A DNA stretch of 64,000 nt, taken from Aquila chrysaetos chrysaetos. Lineage: Eukaryota; Chordata; Aves; Accipitriformes; Accipitridae. The translations under genes were made by a program, and so were the position numbers. Below, piece after piece: positions 20,601-31,600 of this stretch; the first letter of the stretch is position 1; every line of letters starts with the position of its first letter. The notes under the pieces are model-generated. The model did not search any database. It was not told the origin of the DNA and saw only the letters and a program-made list of their open reading frames with translations. The stretch covers positions 71,028,742 through 71,092,741 of the forward strand of contig NC_044007.1 of assembly GCF_900496995.4 (NCBI RefSeq), in the 5' to 3' direction.

Positions 20601-21729
20601 TGCATTTCCTTTAGGAGTAGTAACAAGAGTATGAGACAAACATGAGAGATACACTGATGGAATGCTACAATGACGGAAAGAAGGTTCTCTCCATTGTGTG
20701 TGTGTGTGTGTGTATTCCTGACTGATGACTAAATAATGCTGAATGAGTATGAATGTAAGCATTCAGTATGAATCCTGTTTCTCTGTAAGAGCAGCTTTTC
20801 TTTTGCAAAAGGAATTCCTTGCATAATTTTTCAACCGACATAATTCAATTCCAGAACTGGATGCATTAGGTGATGAGCTTTTAGCTGATGAAGACAATTC
20901 CTACTTAGATGAAGCTGCATCTGCTCCAGCAATCCCAGATGTCACTCCTACTGACACGAAAAACAAAGTGAGTCCTTTCCTCTTTAAAAGCAAAATACCT
21001 GTGTTTTTTTTGTTTTCGATTAGTCACATTTGTGTTGGTTGCTTGATATTTGGAATCCTTAATATTTTGAACAAGAAAATGTGCTTAATGTTTTACATAT
21101 TTTGGATGCTATATATGAGAGAGTACAGTGTACTGAATGCTCCTTATTATATTTTAAAGAGCTAAAACGGCATTTTGTAACTCCTGTTAGATGGGATATT
21201 AGAAAAAATTTCTTTACTGAAAGGGTTGTCAGGCATTGGAACAGGCTGCCCAGGGAAGCTGTGGTGTCACCATCCCTGGAGGTATTAAAAAACCACGTAG
21301 ACGAGGCACTTCAGGACATGGTTTAGTGGGCATGGTGGTGTTGGGTTGACAGTTGGATTCGATGATCTTAAAGGTCTTGTCCAACCTAAACGATTCTGTG
21401 ATTCTAACATTGTCAGACTGCAGGTAGAATGAAGTGTACCATTACAGCTCCTACTATAGTTATTCTTAAAAACGTAAGGAAGTCTTCTGTATGTTTGCTT
21501 TTGGGGCTTTAATACAGCTTCATAGTGAGGGAGAACACCGTTGCTCTTATTTTGACCCCAGCTGTCACACAGGGACAATTACAGATATATCACTTTATAG
21601 AAATTGTAAGGAAACTTTTGTGAAACGTTCTGGCTGGTGGAGAGTTGTTAACCTGTTGCTTCTTTCCCTTTCTTACAGGATGGTGTATTGGTGGATGAAT
21701 TTGGGTTGCCAAAGATCCCTGCAACATAA
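11565..21729 (+). CDS. CHMP5: Charged multivesicular body protein 5 (ESCRT-III)
   Basis: ESCRT-III family protein acting in endosomal multivesicular body sorting and membrane scission with VPS4; CHMP5 is known to bind LIP5/VTA1 through its C-terminal region. Eight coding exons: 11565-11633, 16472-16576, 17348-17394, 18997-19090, 19170-19241, 20350-20458, 20855-20967 and 21679-21729. They splice to 660 nt, or 219 residues, the same length as human CHMP5. Visible features: start [17 protein letters not shown]; basic helical N-terminal half ([27 protein letters not shown]); central [17 protein letters not shown]; acidic C-terminal half ([33 protein letters not shown]) and tail [16 protein letters not shown]. 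The ATG sits in gccgccATGa, a strong Kozak context. BAG1 follows about 0.9 kb downstream on the same strand. Confidence 0.97.
11634..16471 (+). other. CHMP5: CHMP5 intron 1
   Basis: 4.8 kb GT-AG intron. The first 450 bp continue the CpG-rich island and contain an alternating GT/GC stretch at 11948-11974. The long GC-rich ORFs on both strands here (for example 11256-11972 minus and 11396-12133 plus) lie over the promoter, exon 1 and the intron and match nothing I recognise. Nothing was recognised in the rest. Confidence 0.7.
11948..11974. repeat. Alternating GT/GC/AC purine-pyrimidine tract
   Basis: ggtgtgtgtgtgtgtgcgcg followed by cacacgg, an alternating purine-pyrimidine tract of the type that can adopt Z-form DNA, just downstream of the CHMP5 promoter. 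Confidence 0.7.
16472..16576 (+). CDS. CHMP5: CHMP5 exon 2
   Basis: 35 codons, [13 protein letters not shown] through MREGPAK; acceptor gtattaaag, donor gtaaga. Confidence 0.96.
17348..17394 (+). CDS. CHMP5: CHMP5 exon 3
   Basis: 47 nt, [15 protein letters not shown] plus two bases; acceptor ctttcag, donor gtaagt. The next exon supplies the G that completes an internal Met codon. Confidence 0.95.
18997..19090 (+). CDS. CHMP5: CHMP5 exon 4
   Basis: 94 nt, (M)[14 protein letters not shown] through LKDTKTT; acceptor ttaacag, donor gtacca. Confidence 0.96.
19170..19241 (+). CDS. CHMP5: CHMP5 exon 5
   Basis: 24 codons, [15 protein letters not shown] through KIDQIE; acceptor ctattctag, donor gtaagc. 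Confidence 0.96.
20350..20458 (+). CDS. CHMP5: CHMP5 exon 6
   Basis: 109 nt, [14 protein letters not shown] through DEDDLEA; acceptor gcttcag, donor gttagg (non-optimal +3 position). Confidence 0.95.
20696..20714. repeat. (TG)n microsatellite
   Basis: About nine TG units in CHMP5 intron 6. Confidence 0.75.
20855..20967 (+). CDS. CHMP5: CHMP5 exon 7
   Basis: 113 nt, [13 protein letters not shown] through TDTKNK; acceptor aattccag, donor gtgagt. Confidence 0.96.
21188..21408 (+). mobile_element. CR1 LINE 3' fragment (sense)
   Basis: About 220 bp in CHMP5 intron 7 matching the 3' end of a chicken-repeat-1 element. It holds the tail of the ORF2 reading frame ([20 protein letters not shown], visible from about 21229) and the CR1 3' UTR, ending in the diagnostic gattctgtgattct octamer-type repeat. 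It is heavily 5' truncated, the usual state of CR1 copies. Confidence 0.9.
21679..21729 (+). CDS. CHMP5: CHMP5 exon 8 (last)
   Basis: [16 protein letters not shown] and the TAA at 21727-21729; acceptor tcttacag. Confidence 0.96.
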   Translation, partial: DGVLVDEFGLPKIPAT

Positions 21730-22217
21730 ATGTTTCAAAAGCACAATGGATATAATGAACTACACTTTACAAATCACGTTAAGAATTTTTTTTTAAATCC
21801 TGGAGAACTTGTACTTCCAGTGTAACCTTAATATCACTACATCTTAGAAGGCAATATCAATGGCTGGTGGTGTTCTTTCTTTGAAGAAAGTTGCTCTGCT
21901 ACTGACTTTTCTATTAATGGAAAATTCGGCACAGTTCCCTTCAGTGGAAGCAGTCAAGTCTGACAGGTTTCGATTTCCGTGTCTTCTGGACAAAGTATGA
22001 TGTGAAGAGTAGTGGTGGCTGTCGATAGCTGAGGTTTATTTTGACTCTGTATTACGTTTCTCTCTCTTGAAACCGAGACTGTGCGTCGCTGCTCACTCTC
22101 TGTAAAATAGCTCCCTTATTACTACGCTCATTTGATAAAAGAATTGAATGCAATTTTTAAACTACTGCAGTCTCGAGACTTTTACGCTACCATCCTTGTA
22201 ACCTCCTCGGAAGCTGT

Positions 22218-22223
22218 AATAAA
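22218..22223 (+). promoter_or_regulatory. CHMP5: CHMP5 polyadenylation signal
   Basis: AATAAA about 490 bp after the CHMP5 stop and about 390 bp before the BAG1 ATG. Confidence 0.65.
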
Positions 22224-22329
22224 TAGGGTTATCGTTAACTTTATGTATTCTGTGGAGACATAAAATCACGTAGATTAGCTGACACCTTCGTGTGGTGTTT
22301 CTGGCTGTTCATTTGGGCTTCAACGCCCC

Positions 22330-22614
22330 CGCCCCCCCCCCGCCGCCCCGTTCTCATCCGTGCCCGGTGCTGCTCGAGCGGAGGCCTCGCCGCAGCTGCA
22401 GGCCGGTTCCGTCCCCTTTCACGGGGAAAAAAAAAGACCCGCCCCCAGCAAAAAACGTCATCGATGATGCCATGTCAACAACAGCCCCCCCGCCGCCTGC
22501 CGGCGTCACGTCCGCCTTTCCCCCGCTAGAGGGGAGGGGCGTGGCGCGGAAGTGACGCGCTGCCGGCGCGCGCGCCCGCCCGCCCGCCGGACGGTTTCCT
22601 TACGGCGGGGTGAG
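22330..22614 (+). promoter_or_regulatory. BAG1: BAG1 CpG-rich promoter and 5' UTR
   Basis: GC-rich block between the CHMP5 poly(A) signal and the BAG1 start. It contains GCGCGGAAGTGACGCGC at 22544-22560 (an ETS core fused to a CRE-like half-site), CGTCA motifs near 22456 and 22505, and no TATA box. This is typical of an ETS-driven housekeeping promoter. Transcription start is unmapped. Confidence 0.65.
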
Positions 22615-22657
22615 ATGGCGGCGCCCGGAGCCCCGGTTACCGTCACCGTCACTTACA
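22615..22657 (+). CDS. BAG1: BAG1 exon 1 (coding part)
   Basis: 43 nt, [14 protein letters not shown] plus one base; donor gtaaga. The ATG has G at -3 and +4. The frame stays open upstream to a TGA at 22465-22467 but contains no upstream ATG. Confidence 0.9.
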
Positions 22658-25600
22658 GTAAGAGCCGAGGGGCGGGCGGGGGTCTCGCCTCCCGCCGAGC
22701 CGAGCCGAGCCGAGAGCGGCTTCCCCCGGCGGGACCGTGCGGGCCGGTCCCCGGCTTCGGCGGCGGCCTCCTCCGGGGGCGGCCTCCTCCGGGACCGGCC
22801 TTCCCTGCCGCCCCCGCCGGCCTCGCCTCTTAACGGCAGCCGCTGGCGCCAGGGGTGAGCGGGATGGCGGCAGCGGCCGGGCCGGCCTCGGCCTCGGGGC
22901 GGGGGGGAGCACGGCTCGCCCTCCGCTTAGCCTGGTCTCGATCCTCTCGAGGTTTCACTCCTCTGCTGGCCGCGTCTCCCCACCGTCCCCCTCGGGCTGG
23001 ATCACTTCAGCCGATCCAACAGAAGGGGGGGGGGGGGGGAAATAAATAAGAAATGGCTTTTTCCATATCCACAAGGTGATCAAACTCTCCGCGCGGGGTT
23101 AGATCTACTGTAAGGATGATGGTGGGAACAGGCGACGAGGCTGTCCTTGCCAGAGAGCACAGGGCAGACAGAGGTCACTTTTTTGGTTAGTAATCTTCAT
23201 TTAGATGAAATCTGCCACTGAATTCAGCCCTGTGCGTTGAAAGCAGGCGCTACCCGCTGGGCTCTCCTCTTGTTGGTTGAATAAGCTTGAAGGTTTGGCG
23301 GTCAGCGAGCTGCAAGATCGCAACAGAAAGCGGTGGTTTCTGCAGTAGGACGGGTGGGTGCTGACCTGATGAAGCAGGTTACTCAAAGGCCAGCTGACAT
23401 GGTTGAGCTTTGTTTTTCCTAGGGAAAAAAACAGGAGGAGGGAGAAGAAGGTGGAAGGGAAGATGTCATTAAGTCTGCAAATAAATATAAAAAGTTACTG
23501 CAAAGAGGTACGAATAGCCTGGACTCCAGGGTTCTTAAAAATAAGATGGGAAATACCATGGTTAAATTTTGATGAAGTGGATCTAGGTGAGGCAGTAGGA
23601 GGAATGAGAAGGATAGCAAGGTATTAAATCAGCAAGGTATTCGTCAGCTGGTTTTTGTTAACAAAACTTGTTAATTTTTTATGGGTTATTTTTTAATTAT
23701 TGAATAATAAATTCTGCTCCTGCTCCTTTTGCACTATGTTGGTGATGTTCTTTCCACCTTTAGAGCTTACTGTTTATTTCTGCTTGCTCATTCGTGTTTT
23801 CGAACTGTTAGATTATCTTGTGAAAATGTTTCCTTTATCACCTGGCAGTTTTATCTAAGAGTCTTTGGTGAGGAACTTTGTGGAATAATCTGTTTGAATC
23901 TTCATGATGCGTGTGCTCATCGATGCCTTCAGAGAGCTCCATTTGATCTGACGCGTTTCCATTTACAAAGATGACAATAACTTAACGATATTAACGGATT
24001 TATAATTCCAACATCTTGCTGTTTGCCAACAGTTGTCTTATCTGAGAAGGTTTTTATCTTTCCAGGTGTTTTCTTATCTGGTAATTACAGGAGCAAATAG
24101 AAGGCATTGTTCATCTTGGACTTCAGCTGTCTGATTTATACCTGTTGCTGTGAGGTGCTGGTTTACTACATAGCACAAATGTTTTTATTAAAGTTTTGCA
24201 TGTATGAGTGAAAGTGGGGAAAGATTGAAATAAGGGTCAAGAAAGAGAATGACAGTAGACCCACATGTATCACTAGACTATCTGCGAGAAATTGAATTGA
24301 CCTGTTTTTTAAATGTATTTAGGCTTTTTTTTTTTTTTTAAAGACTTTGGAATTTTGCCCTAGTGGTTACTTTAAATTAGTATTGTCATTTACTGAAGCA
24401 AACTAATAAACTGTGATACCAGGTCTAACCCATCAGGTATTTTTCATGGTGATTTCACTCTGCTGTGAATTTACAGTAAAATTTTTGTTACAGTCTGCCC
24501 AAAGTGGTACTCGTAATTTGTAATTAAAGCTGTTTCTAGCGCTGGGCAAACTTCAGCTGTTCTCTTCCCCATTTGCTGTTTGCTTGTTTGCTTTTTTCTC
24601 TCAGCTGCTGACAGGCACAGCCCTTACACAAAGCAGTTGTATATACCAGAACAACCTTTTGAAATATATTGAGGTTAAGTCCTAAATTTTTGGGTTTGGT
24701 TGGTGTTTTGTTTTTTTTTTTCCCCAAACCAAATTGGGAAGAAGGTCTGTTTACGGAAAATGCTTGGGGCGGGGAGTTTGTATAATGTGATTTTGAGCTT
24801 AGAACCATTTTGGAATTAAGAAATATTGTTGGAGCTGCAAGTTTTTGAGGCCACAGTGTCACTTGTCATGTGACCCTTGGGAGCTGGAACAGGGTAGATG
24901 TTTCTAGCACTCTTCTTTGTAAATGATACACGCACTTCAAATTAGTGGCATGAGAATAGTTTTATTTCTGGTATTTGTGAAGGAGTTCTCTCTTCTTGCA
25001 AAGTAAAAAATGCCTGTCTTGATTTCCCTTGCAGCCAGTGGTGGCTGACTCCTGTGAGTGCTTTTGGATTGACGGGCCTTAAGTGAGTGGGAGCAGAGGG
25101 TTATAGAAAGGGTTTATTGCAAAGCAGAGATGAATAGACATACTCCTTTTTTCTAAGAACTTCCTGCTGTTTGCGTGCAAGTAATCTTAGGGAGTCTGAA
25201 TAGGATGCTCCGTAAGTGGAAGGTGACATATAGGCTGAGACTTCTCAAAGTGGTTAAGGCTTCATATCAGCAGTATTATGGGGAGAAATAATTTTTGGAC
25301 TGTGAGAATTCTCTCAGGTGGCTGGTGGAGGGGAGGCAGCGTAGGCATTGATCGCTTACTTCTCCTGTATGAGGAGTAGGACGCAAAGGAAGTGATACAT
25401 TGTCTCAGATTCTCCATTATGCATTCAGGTTCCCTCAGCTTGCCATTAGAAGTTCCTACAAGTAGGAAATGGAATACATCAGGAAGGTGTGGGCTTTCAT
25501 GCTTTAGCTTGTCCGGGGTGTCTGGACACCGTCTGCACTCTTAAAAAGAGGTGGGGAATAATATTTAGCAGGAGCATTATGCCAGTAGACTACGCCTGAT

Positions 25601-28600
25601 CAAACTCTTCAGGTTGTTAGAATGTAAAACAAAATTTTCAGCTGAGATAAGTCACTCCAAGAGGAAGGAAATGCAATAGAATCCTTTGCTTGAAAACTAT
25701 GATTGTACATGAGAATCAGTGATTTGAGAACTTTCTGCACTAATGGAAATAAATATTAGAAGTGGATTCCCTGTAGTGTTTTCTAGGTAACAATAAGTAT
25801 TACTGTTACTCTGGTTTTTTGTTAGGTAATGAAAAACACAGTATTCAGGTGGCTTCTCAACAAGAAGATGGTGAACCTACACTACAAGACATGGCTGTAC
25901 TAATTGAACAAGTCACTGGTGTTCCAGTTCCTTTTCAGAAACTCATATACAAAGGTAACTTATAAATCTGTCAACGTTTCTTATAGATGATGCCTTTCAT
26001 CTTAGTCACTTTCAGGTGTCCATGTTCTGAATGTTTTCAAAAAGACATTCTTATGCCACTAACTATATTTTAGCTGTTTTTTTCCCTCTCTTGTTTTTCA
26101 TTTAGGGAGGTCTCTGAAAGAATTGGAACAACCATTGTCAGCACTTGGTGTTAAAAATGGTTGCAAAGTCATGTTGATCGGGAAAAGGGTAAGTGTTGCC
26201 TTTGGACCCTTTTTTTTTTTTTTTCCTTAAATTATTATCATTTCTGTCAGTGATTCAACTGCAGAACACAGAAACAGGTTATAGCATAAAACCTAATCTC
26301 ATAAACCTACCCACAAAGTTGAGTTCAATCTCACGTTGTATTGCATATAACTCTGCAGTTTATACATTTCTGAAATTACATTGTTGACTGACTTCTGCCT
26401 TACATTATTGGCAAAATTCTGCCTAATCTGTTGCTTGTCACTGCTCCTGAACCTTCTGTGCGCTGATGACCTTATCCGCTCATCTTATTTTTCTGTTTTT
26501 AAAAACAAAACCAAAAACACCCCTGTAGCTACTGACGCTGCTGGGTTATTTCTAGTGCAATGAGCTGTGACTGGTTTTGCCAAGTAGAGGACAAGGTAAT
26601 ATCTCATGATATAAGTGTTACCTCTACTTTAAAGATGCTAAGCTAACAACAAAAAAAAGTGTTTTCCTTTTTCCCTTCAAATTCATCTCATTTAATGTGT
26701 TTATATACATTGCTGCTTTGACTGTATTTGTAATTAAGCTTTGGAAGAAGAAGCTTATTTGATAGGTATTAAAATATGGAAAGAATGACCACAGTGTAGT
26801 ATGTATTTTGAATCAGCAGAAGCCTTTATGTCTGTATCACCACTGTTGCTGCTTTTTAGCTGCATAGTGTCTCTGTTTGTTCCATGGTTGTGACTGTTGT
26901 ACTTCTGAATACACAGAATAGTCCAGAAGAAGAGGCTGAATTAAAGAAGTTAAAAGATTTGGAGAAGTCAGTGGAGCAAATAGCTAATAAGTTAGAGGAA
27001 GTTAATAAAGAGTTCACGAGTATCCAGAAGGTATGCCAGTTTTGTATCATTTTATATCTTTGCAAAACAGTTTTGTAGGTATATGTATTTAAAAAAAATA
27101 CCGTTTAAAGGTTTTGAGTAGTCAGTAATAGGCGGCCCCTCCCAACTGTCCAAGGGTCCTGTAAAATTCTTACTGAATTTCAAATGCTATTCATGAATTT
27201 GCAAAATAGAGATGTGGCACTATTTGGAAGAAGGTAAATATTGTTGCATATTGGATAAATCATATTCTTTAGATCTGGAAAAACATAGAGTTCTCTCAAA
27301 GTCCAAAGGAGACTGGCTGTTACTTGTTTAATCTTTTGAGTAAACCTAACAAATTGTACGTTTAGCATTTCAAGGATTGATAGAATACAGGTTGAGATTG
27401 GAGTCCCTATCATACTTGAAACTACAGAAATTGTAAAAGATGTTTTCTGCTGTCGTGGACTGACAGATTTTTCTAAGCTGAGTATTCTATAGGGTATGGA
27501 ATAATTTTGTCTTTCCTTCTCTCTTTTTCCTCCTCAGGGGTTTTTAGCAAAGGATCTCCAAGCAGAAGCACTAAAACAGCTGGACAAGAGGATAAAAGGA
27601 ACTGCAGAGCAGTTCATGAAAATCCTGGAGCAGATTGATGCCATTGTAAGTAAATAACCACAGAAGAGGGTCAAATCCCAACAGAAACTTACTGCTAAGA
27701 CTATATCTTTCTTGTAATTTATTTAATATTTTAAAATAGTAAAAAATTTATTTTGGCTTTGAAAATTAGTTAATTGGTTTGCTCATTTTTTCTTTAATAT
27801 CCAGCTCTTGCCCCTGTATGTCTCCAAAAGACTACTTGGCAGCATCTATTTCTAAATGGTGACATTAATGCCTGTGCATGCATCCCCATTCTACAGAAGA
27901 GCTTCATTTGGGGCAGCAGCCTGTTAAGACTACATGAAATGGGTATCCTTTACTCAAGTTTTACCCTTTTAGTTTGTCTTGGCAAACTTTTATGTTAAAC
28001 TTCATGCTAACAGTAAAGGTCTGGAAAAAAAAAACCAAAACCAGATACACTTTGTATTCTATATCGCATAGGAACAAGGAGGTCCTGAAGAGCGAAGAAT
28101 TTTCTGGTCAGTCGTATGTGGACTGGCAGTACTTTTATTTGAGATGCCTGCATATTGAGGACTGGATTCTTTCTTTGGAGTGTACTGGGGTATATCCAAG
28201 TGCTTCACAGTCATTAATGGATCATAACCTTACAGCATATTTCCAGAGTATAATATGTATCTTCCTGCATCATGTAGTAGCTGAGAGCTAGGTGAGAATA
28301 AGGGACTTGCGCAGAGATAAATAGAAGATTGTGGCAACTAGGGTATTTCCATATTCTGTTTCTCTGTCTGCTGGTCATTCTCTGTAAACTTCATTGTATA
28401 GTTATGTTGCCTATCACGATCATAATATCCTGTTCTGAAGGAAAAATGCTGCTTTTCTGTAGTAGTGATGTCTTTGGGTCTACTCCTTTATACAGTGACC
28501 CTTTATGGGATTGTTTCAGAAAGATTCCATGCAAATACCTATAACTGGTGAACCAAATGTAGTTTAATTGATGGACACTTTGAAAAAGTTTAGCAGCAGA

Positions 28601-31600
28601 CTAAATCAAAGAGTAATAATTTGAATTGGCCATCATCAAATGCTATACAATATGGATGTGTTCCTAGGAATGGTGGGGAGCTCATTAACTCATTTCCTCC
28701 TTTCATATTGTGCACCTTTAATGGTAAACTAGCCTTTGTTGTTTGTTATACCCAACAGTTCTTAAATACTTTTTTGAATTGTAATACGCTAAGTGTGTTA
28801 AAGTCTTAAAATTTCTCTTTCCTTTTCTGCCTCATAAAGAGGAAGATATTTTGCTGATAGTTCCTGAATGCTGTTAGACATACAGACTTCATATAACCGA
28901 TTCCCTGTTTGAAGTGGCAGATCTAATATGTGTTATTATGGAAACAGCATGCGTGACAAGTGTTACAATTGGATGGGATTAAAGCTTATTTCTGATCCCT
29001 TCAACTTCTGATACTAAGTCCTATCTAGAAAAAAGTCAGTACTTGTATGCTGATGTACGGTTCTGGAACCCAGCAAGCAGCCTTGAAAAACCCTTTCACT
29101 GCTTCCTAATTAATCCAAACTGAATTTCCCAAGTTCATTTTTGATTCCGGTACTTTTTGCATGGCTTAAACAGAAAGCATGCTATTATCTATCTCCTTAT
29201 CCAAAATACTTTAAATAGTACTGGACAAGGGACTTTCAGGTTTAGTACAAGATTTTAGAAGACTTATAACCTAGAGGCCTCATATTTAGATTTAGGAAAT
29301 AACGGAGTCCTTGTGCCTCAGTTTTGTCTCTTGTGGAAGTGGAGCAGCCAGAGCTAAAACTAATTATAACTAATATGTTGTAATATTTGTAATAGTTGTT
29401 TGCTACTTTGTTGTATAAGAGCCTATGACATTGATGAGCCTCATTTTTTTTAAACCAAGAAAGAAGTGAGGGTTTTCATTACCAGTGATTGAAGTTATGT
29501 TCCGCATACCAAAGTCCATATTTATTTGTTTTAATATACGAAGGTGGCTGTGTTTTTTGTCATGAAAACTGAACTTCTGTGCAACTTCTGTGAAATCTTG
29601 CAGATGAGATAAATGTAGTTGGGTGGAATCTTTACAAAAAATGTAGCTGTTCAGTGTACTGGTGTTAGACCAGAACAGATGAACAGGCCACCAACTTCCT
29701 GAGGCATTACTTAGCTGTACTGTAGTTGTGCAATATACAGAGATAGCAACACAGAAGGGTAATGAGGTATGTATATGAACAATAAATAGGTTCCACTCAA
29801 GTAAAAAATGGTAAATAGAAATGCAAAGCAGAAAAACGTAAAGCTTCCAGAAAGTATTTTATCTGTATCTCAGAATTGTTTTATACAGTATTAGTATTCT
29901 TTTTGTTTAGCCAAGTAAAAAGCAAGTTCTGACAAATCTCTTAAATGCTGTTGACCATGTAGATGTGCTATTGATGCAATCAACAGCATGTTAAAAAAAG
30001 ATAAGGGGGGGGAAAAGTGACCGAGTGAGCTGTTTTCTGCTAAGACAGAAGAGTGGATGCATTGTAGAAGTGAAACATACCAGCAAGCTCACACTGTAAA
30101 TGTTTCAGTTTGTTTCTTTGGCAGAATTGTTGTGAAAGCTCTTTAAAGTGTCTGGGCTGTCACACATTGTTTGGATCAATCAAAAACATCTAGCTTGATA
30201 CAAAATGAGATTTGTATGGATATAGAGAGCTAAGGGTGAGGAAGCCTGCATATTGTTTTCTATCTATTCTAGGGGTGTTACCCTTTTACTGTTAGCAGGC
30301 AAGCTCATTAATTAGAGGAGCTGAGTTTGGAACTACTACAGTTTTTTTTTACTAGAGCCCATGTGTTCAACAGCTATGAATTTAAAAGAAGTGGTTTAGG
30401 AAGTGGAGAAGTAGGTCGGTAGTTATACAATATTGGGGTGGGAGAGAAAAAATACAGTGTTGTCACTGCCAGAGGTGTGAAAGGAAAGTCTTGAAGGGAT
30501 GCTTTTGGGTAGAGTAGCTGTAACTTAAACATTTTAACATTAAATTGTTTAAATAGGTACTGCTTCCACAGCAGGAAGGGTGGAAGGATCTTATGAGCAT
30601 CTTACAAATTTTTGAATGCTGTGGCACAGTCAGATGTTCCCATAAGCCACAGATCTTTGAAGTTTTCTTCAGGAGGAATACAAATTTAGTCTTGTTCAAC
30701 AGTTGAAGATTTGTGTGTGCGCATCACCAGAAATACCATTTATTTCAGCCGTTAAAACATTTTGTCCAGGAGTAAAAGTCAAAGTACACTACTTATTACA
30801 AATCTTAGTGAGTAGAACACAGAAAATTCTTGGCTTGATCAGCTGGCACAGTCTTTTAAATAACTGGAAGGCTTTTTCAAGAAGAAAGAAGGAGGAAAGC
30901 TTTTCTGAGATCAGCAGGAAAATTTAAATCCACAGTTAAGACACTATGTATTTCTTGTGAGCCTGCTCTAATTTACATGAAGTCTGTCACCAGTATTGCA
31001 GTCTGAGAGATTACTTTGTTCTCATGATGATTTCTTATTAAATGGCAGATTGGTAATCTAGAAAGACAATATTGCAGAGAGCATAGTGTTCCAACAACTG
31101 AAAAAAAAAAAAAAGCTTTCTCTTCTGAAATACCAGTCCCTGATTATGTTTACATAAATTCATGACAAAATCATCTGTCAAATTGCATGTATCAGTATTG
31201 AGGACATTGATAACATTACTGACTCATAATTATGTTCTGGTGGCCCATCCTCCTTTCTTGAGGATTTGTTTTGGCTATAATTCTGCTGTAAAACTTACTT
31301 AAATCACTGTGCTGTTCTGATGAAGCTTTTTTCACTGTCTCCTTGTCCCTGGTATACTTGTCATCTGGTAAATCAATAACAAATTAACATTTCAAGGACT
31401 AAAAGAAAGAAGTATTCTGAAAACAACATCATTGTGCCTGTAACAGACATTTCCCAGGCTTCTGGGAAGTTTTGCCACTTACAATAAGATGAGAACTTCT
31501 TACTAAACCTTTGAATTTATCTGTATAAATAAACATTTGATAAGCATTTCTTATTATAATTCTTAAATCTCTTAGCATGAATCATAAATATAAAATCAAA

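Larger units (their letters stand above)
16577..21678 (+). other. CHMP5: CHMP5 introns 2-7
   Basis: Introns at 16577-17347, 17395-18996, 19091-19169 (79 bp, the shortest), 19242-20349, 20459-20854 and 20968-21678. All are GT-AG. Low-complexity T or A/C-rich tracts occur near 18170-18200, 19540-19560 and 19620-19690. Intron 7 carries a CR1 tail. Confidence 0.75.
25955..27537 (+). other. BAG1: BAG1 introns 2-4
   Basis: Introns at 25955-26105, 26189-26916 and 27031-27537, all GT-AG. No embedded feature was recognised. Confidence 0.7.
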
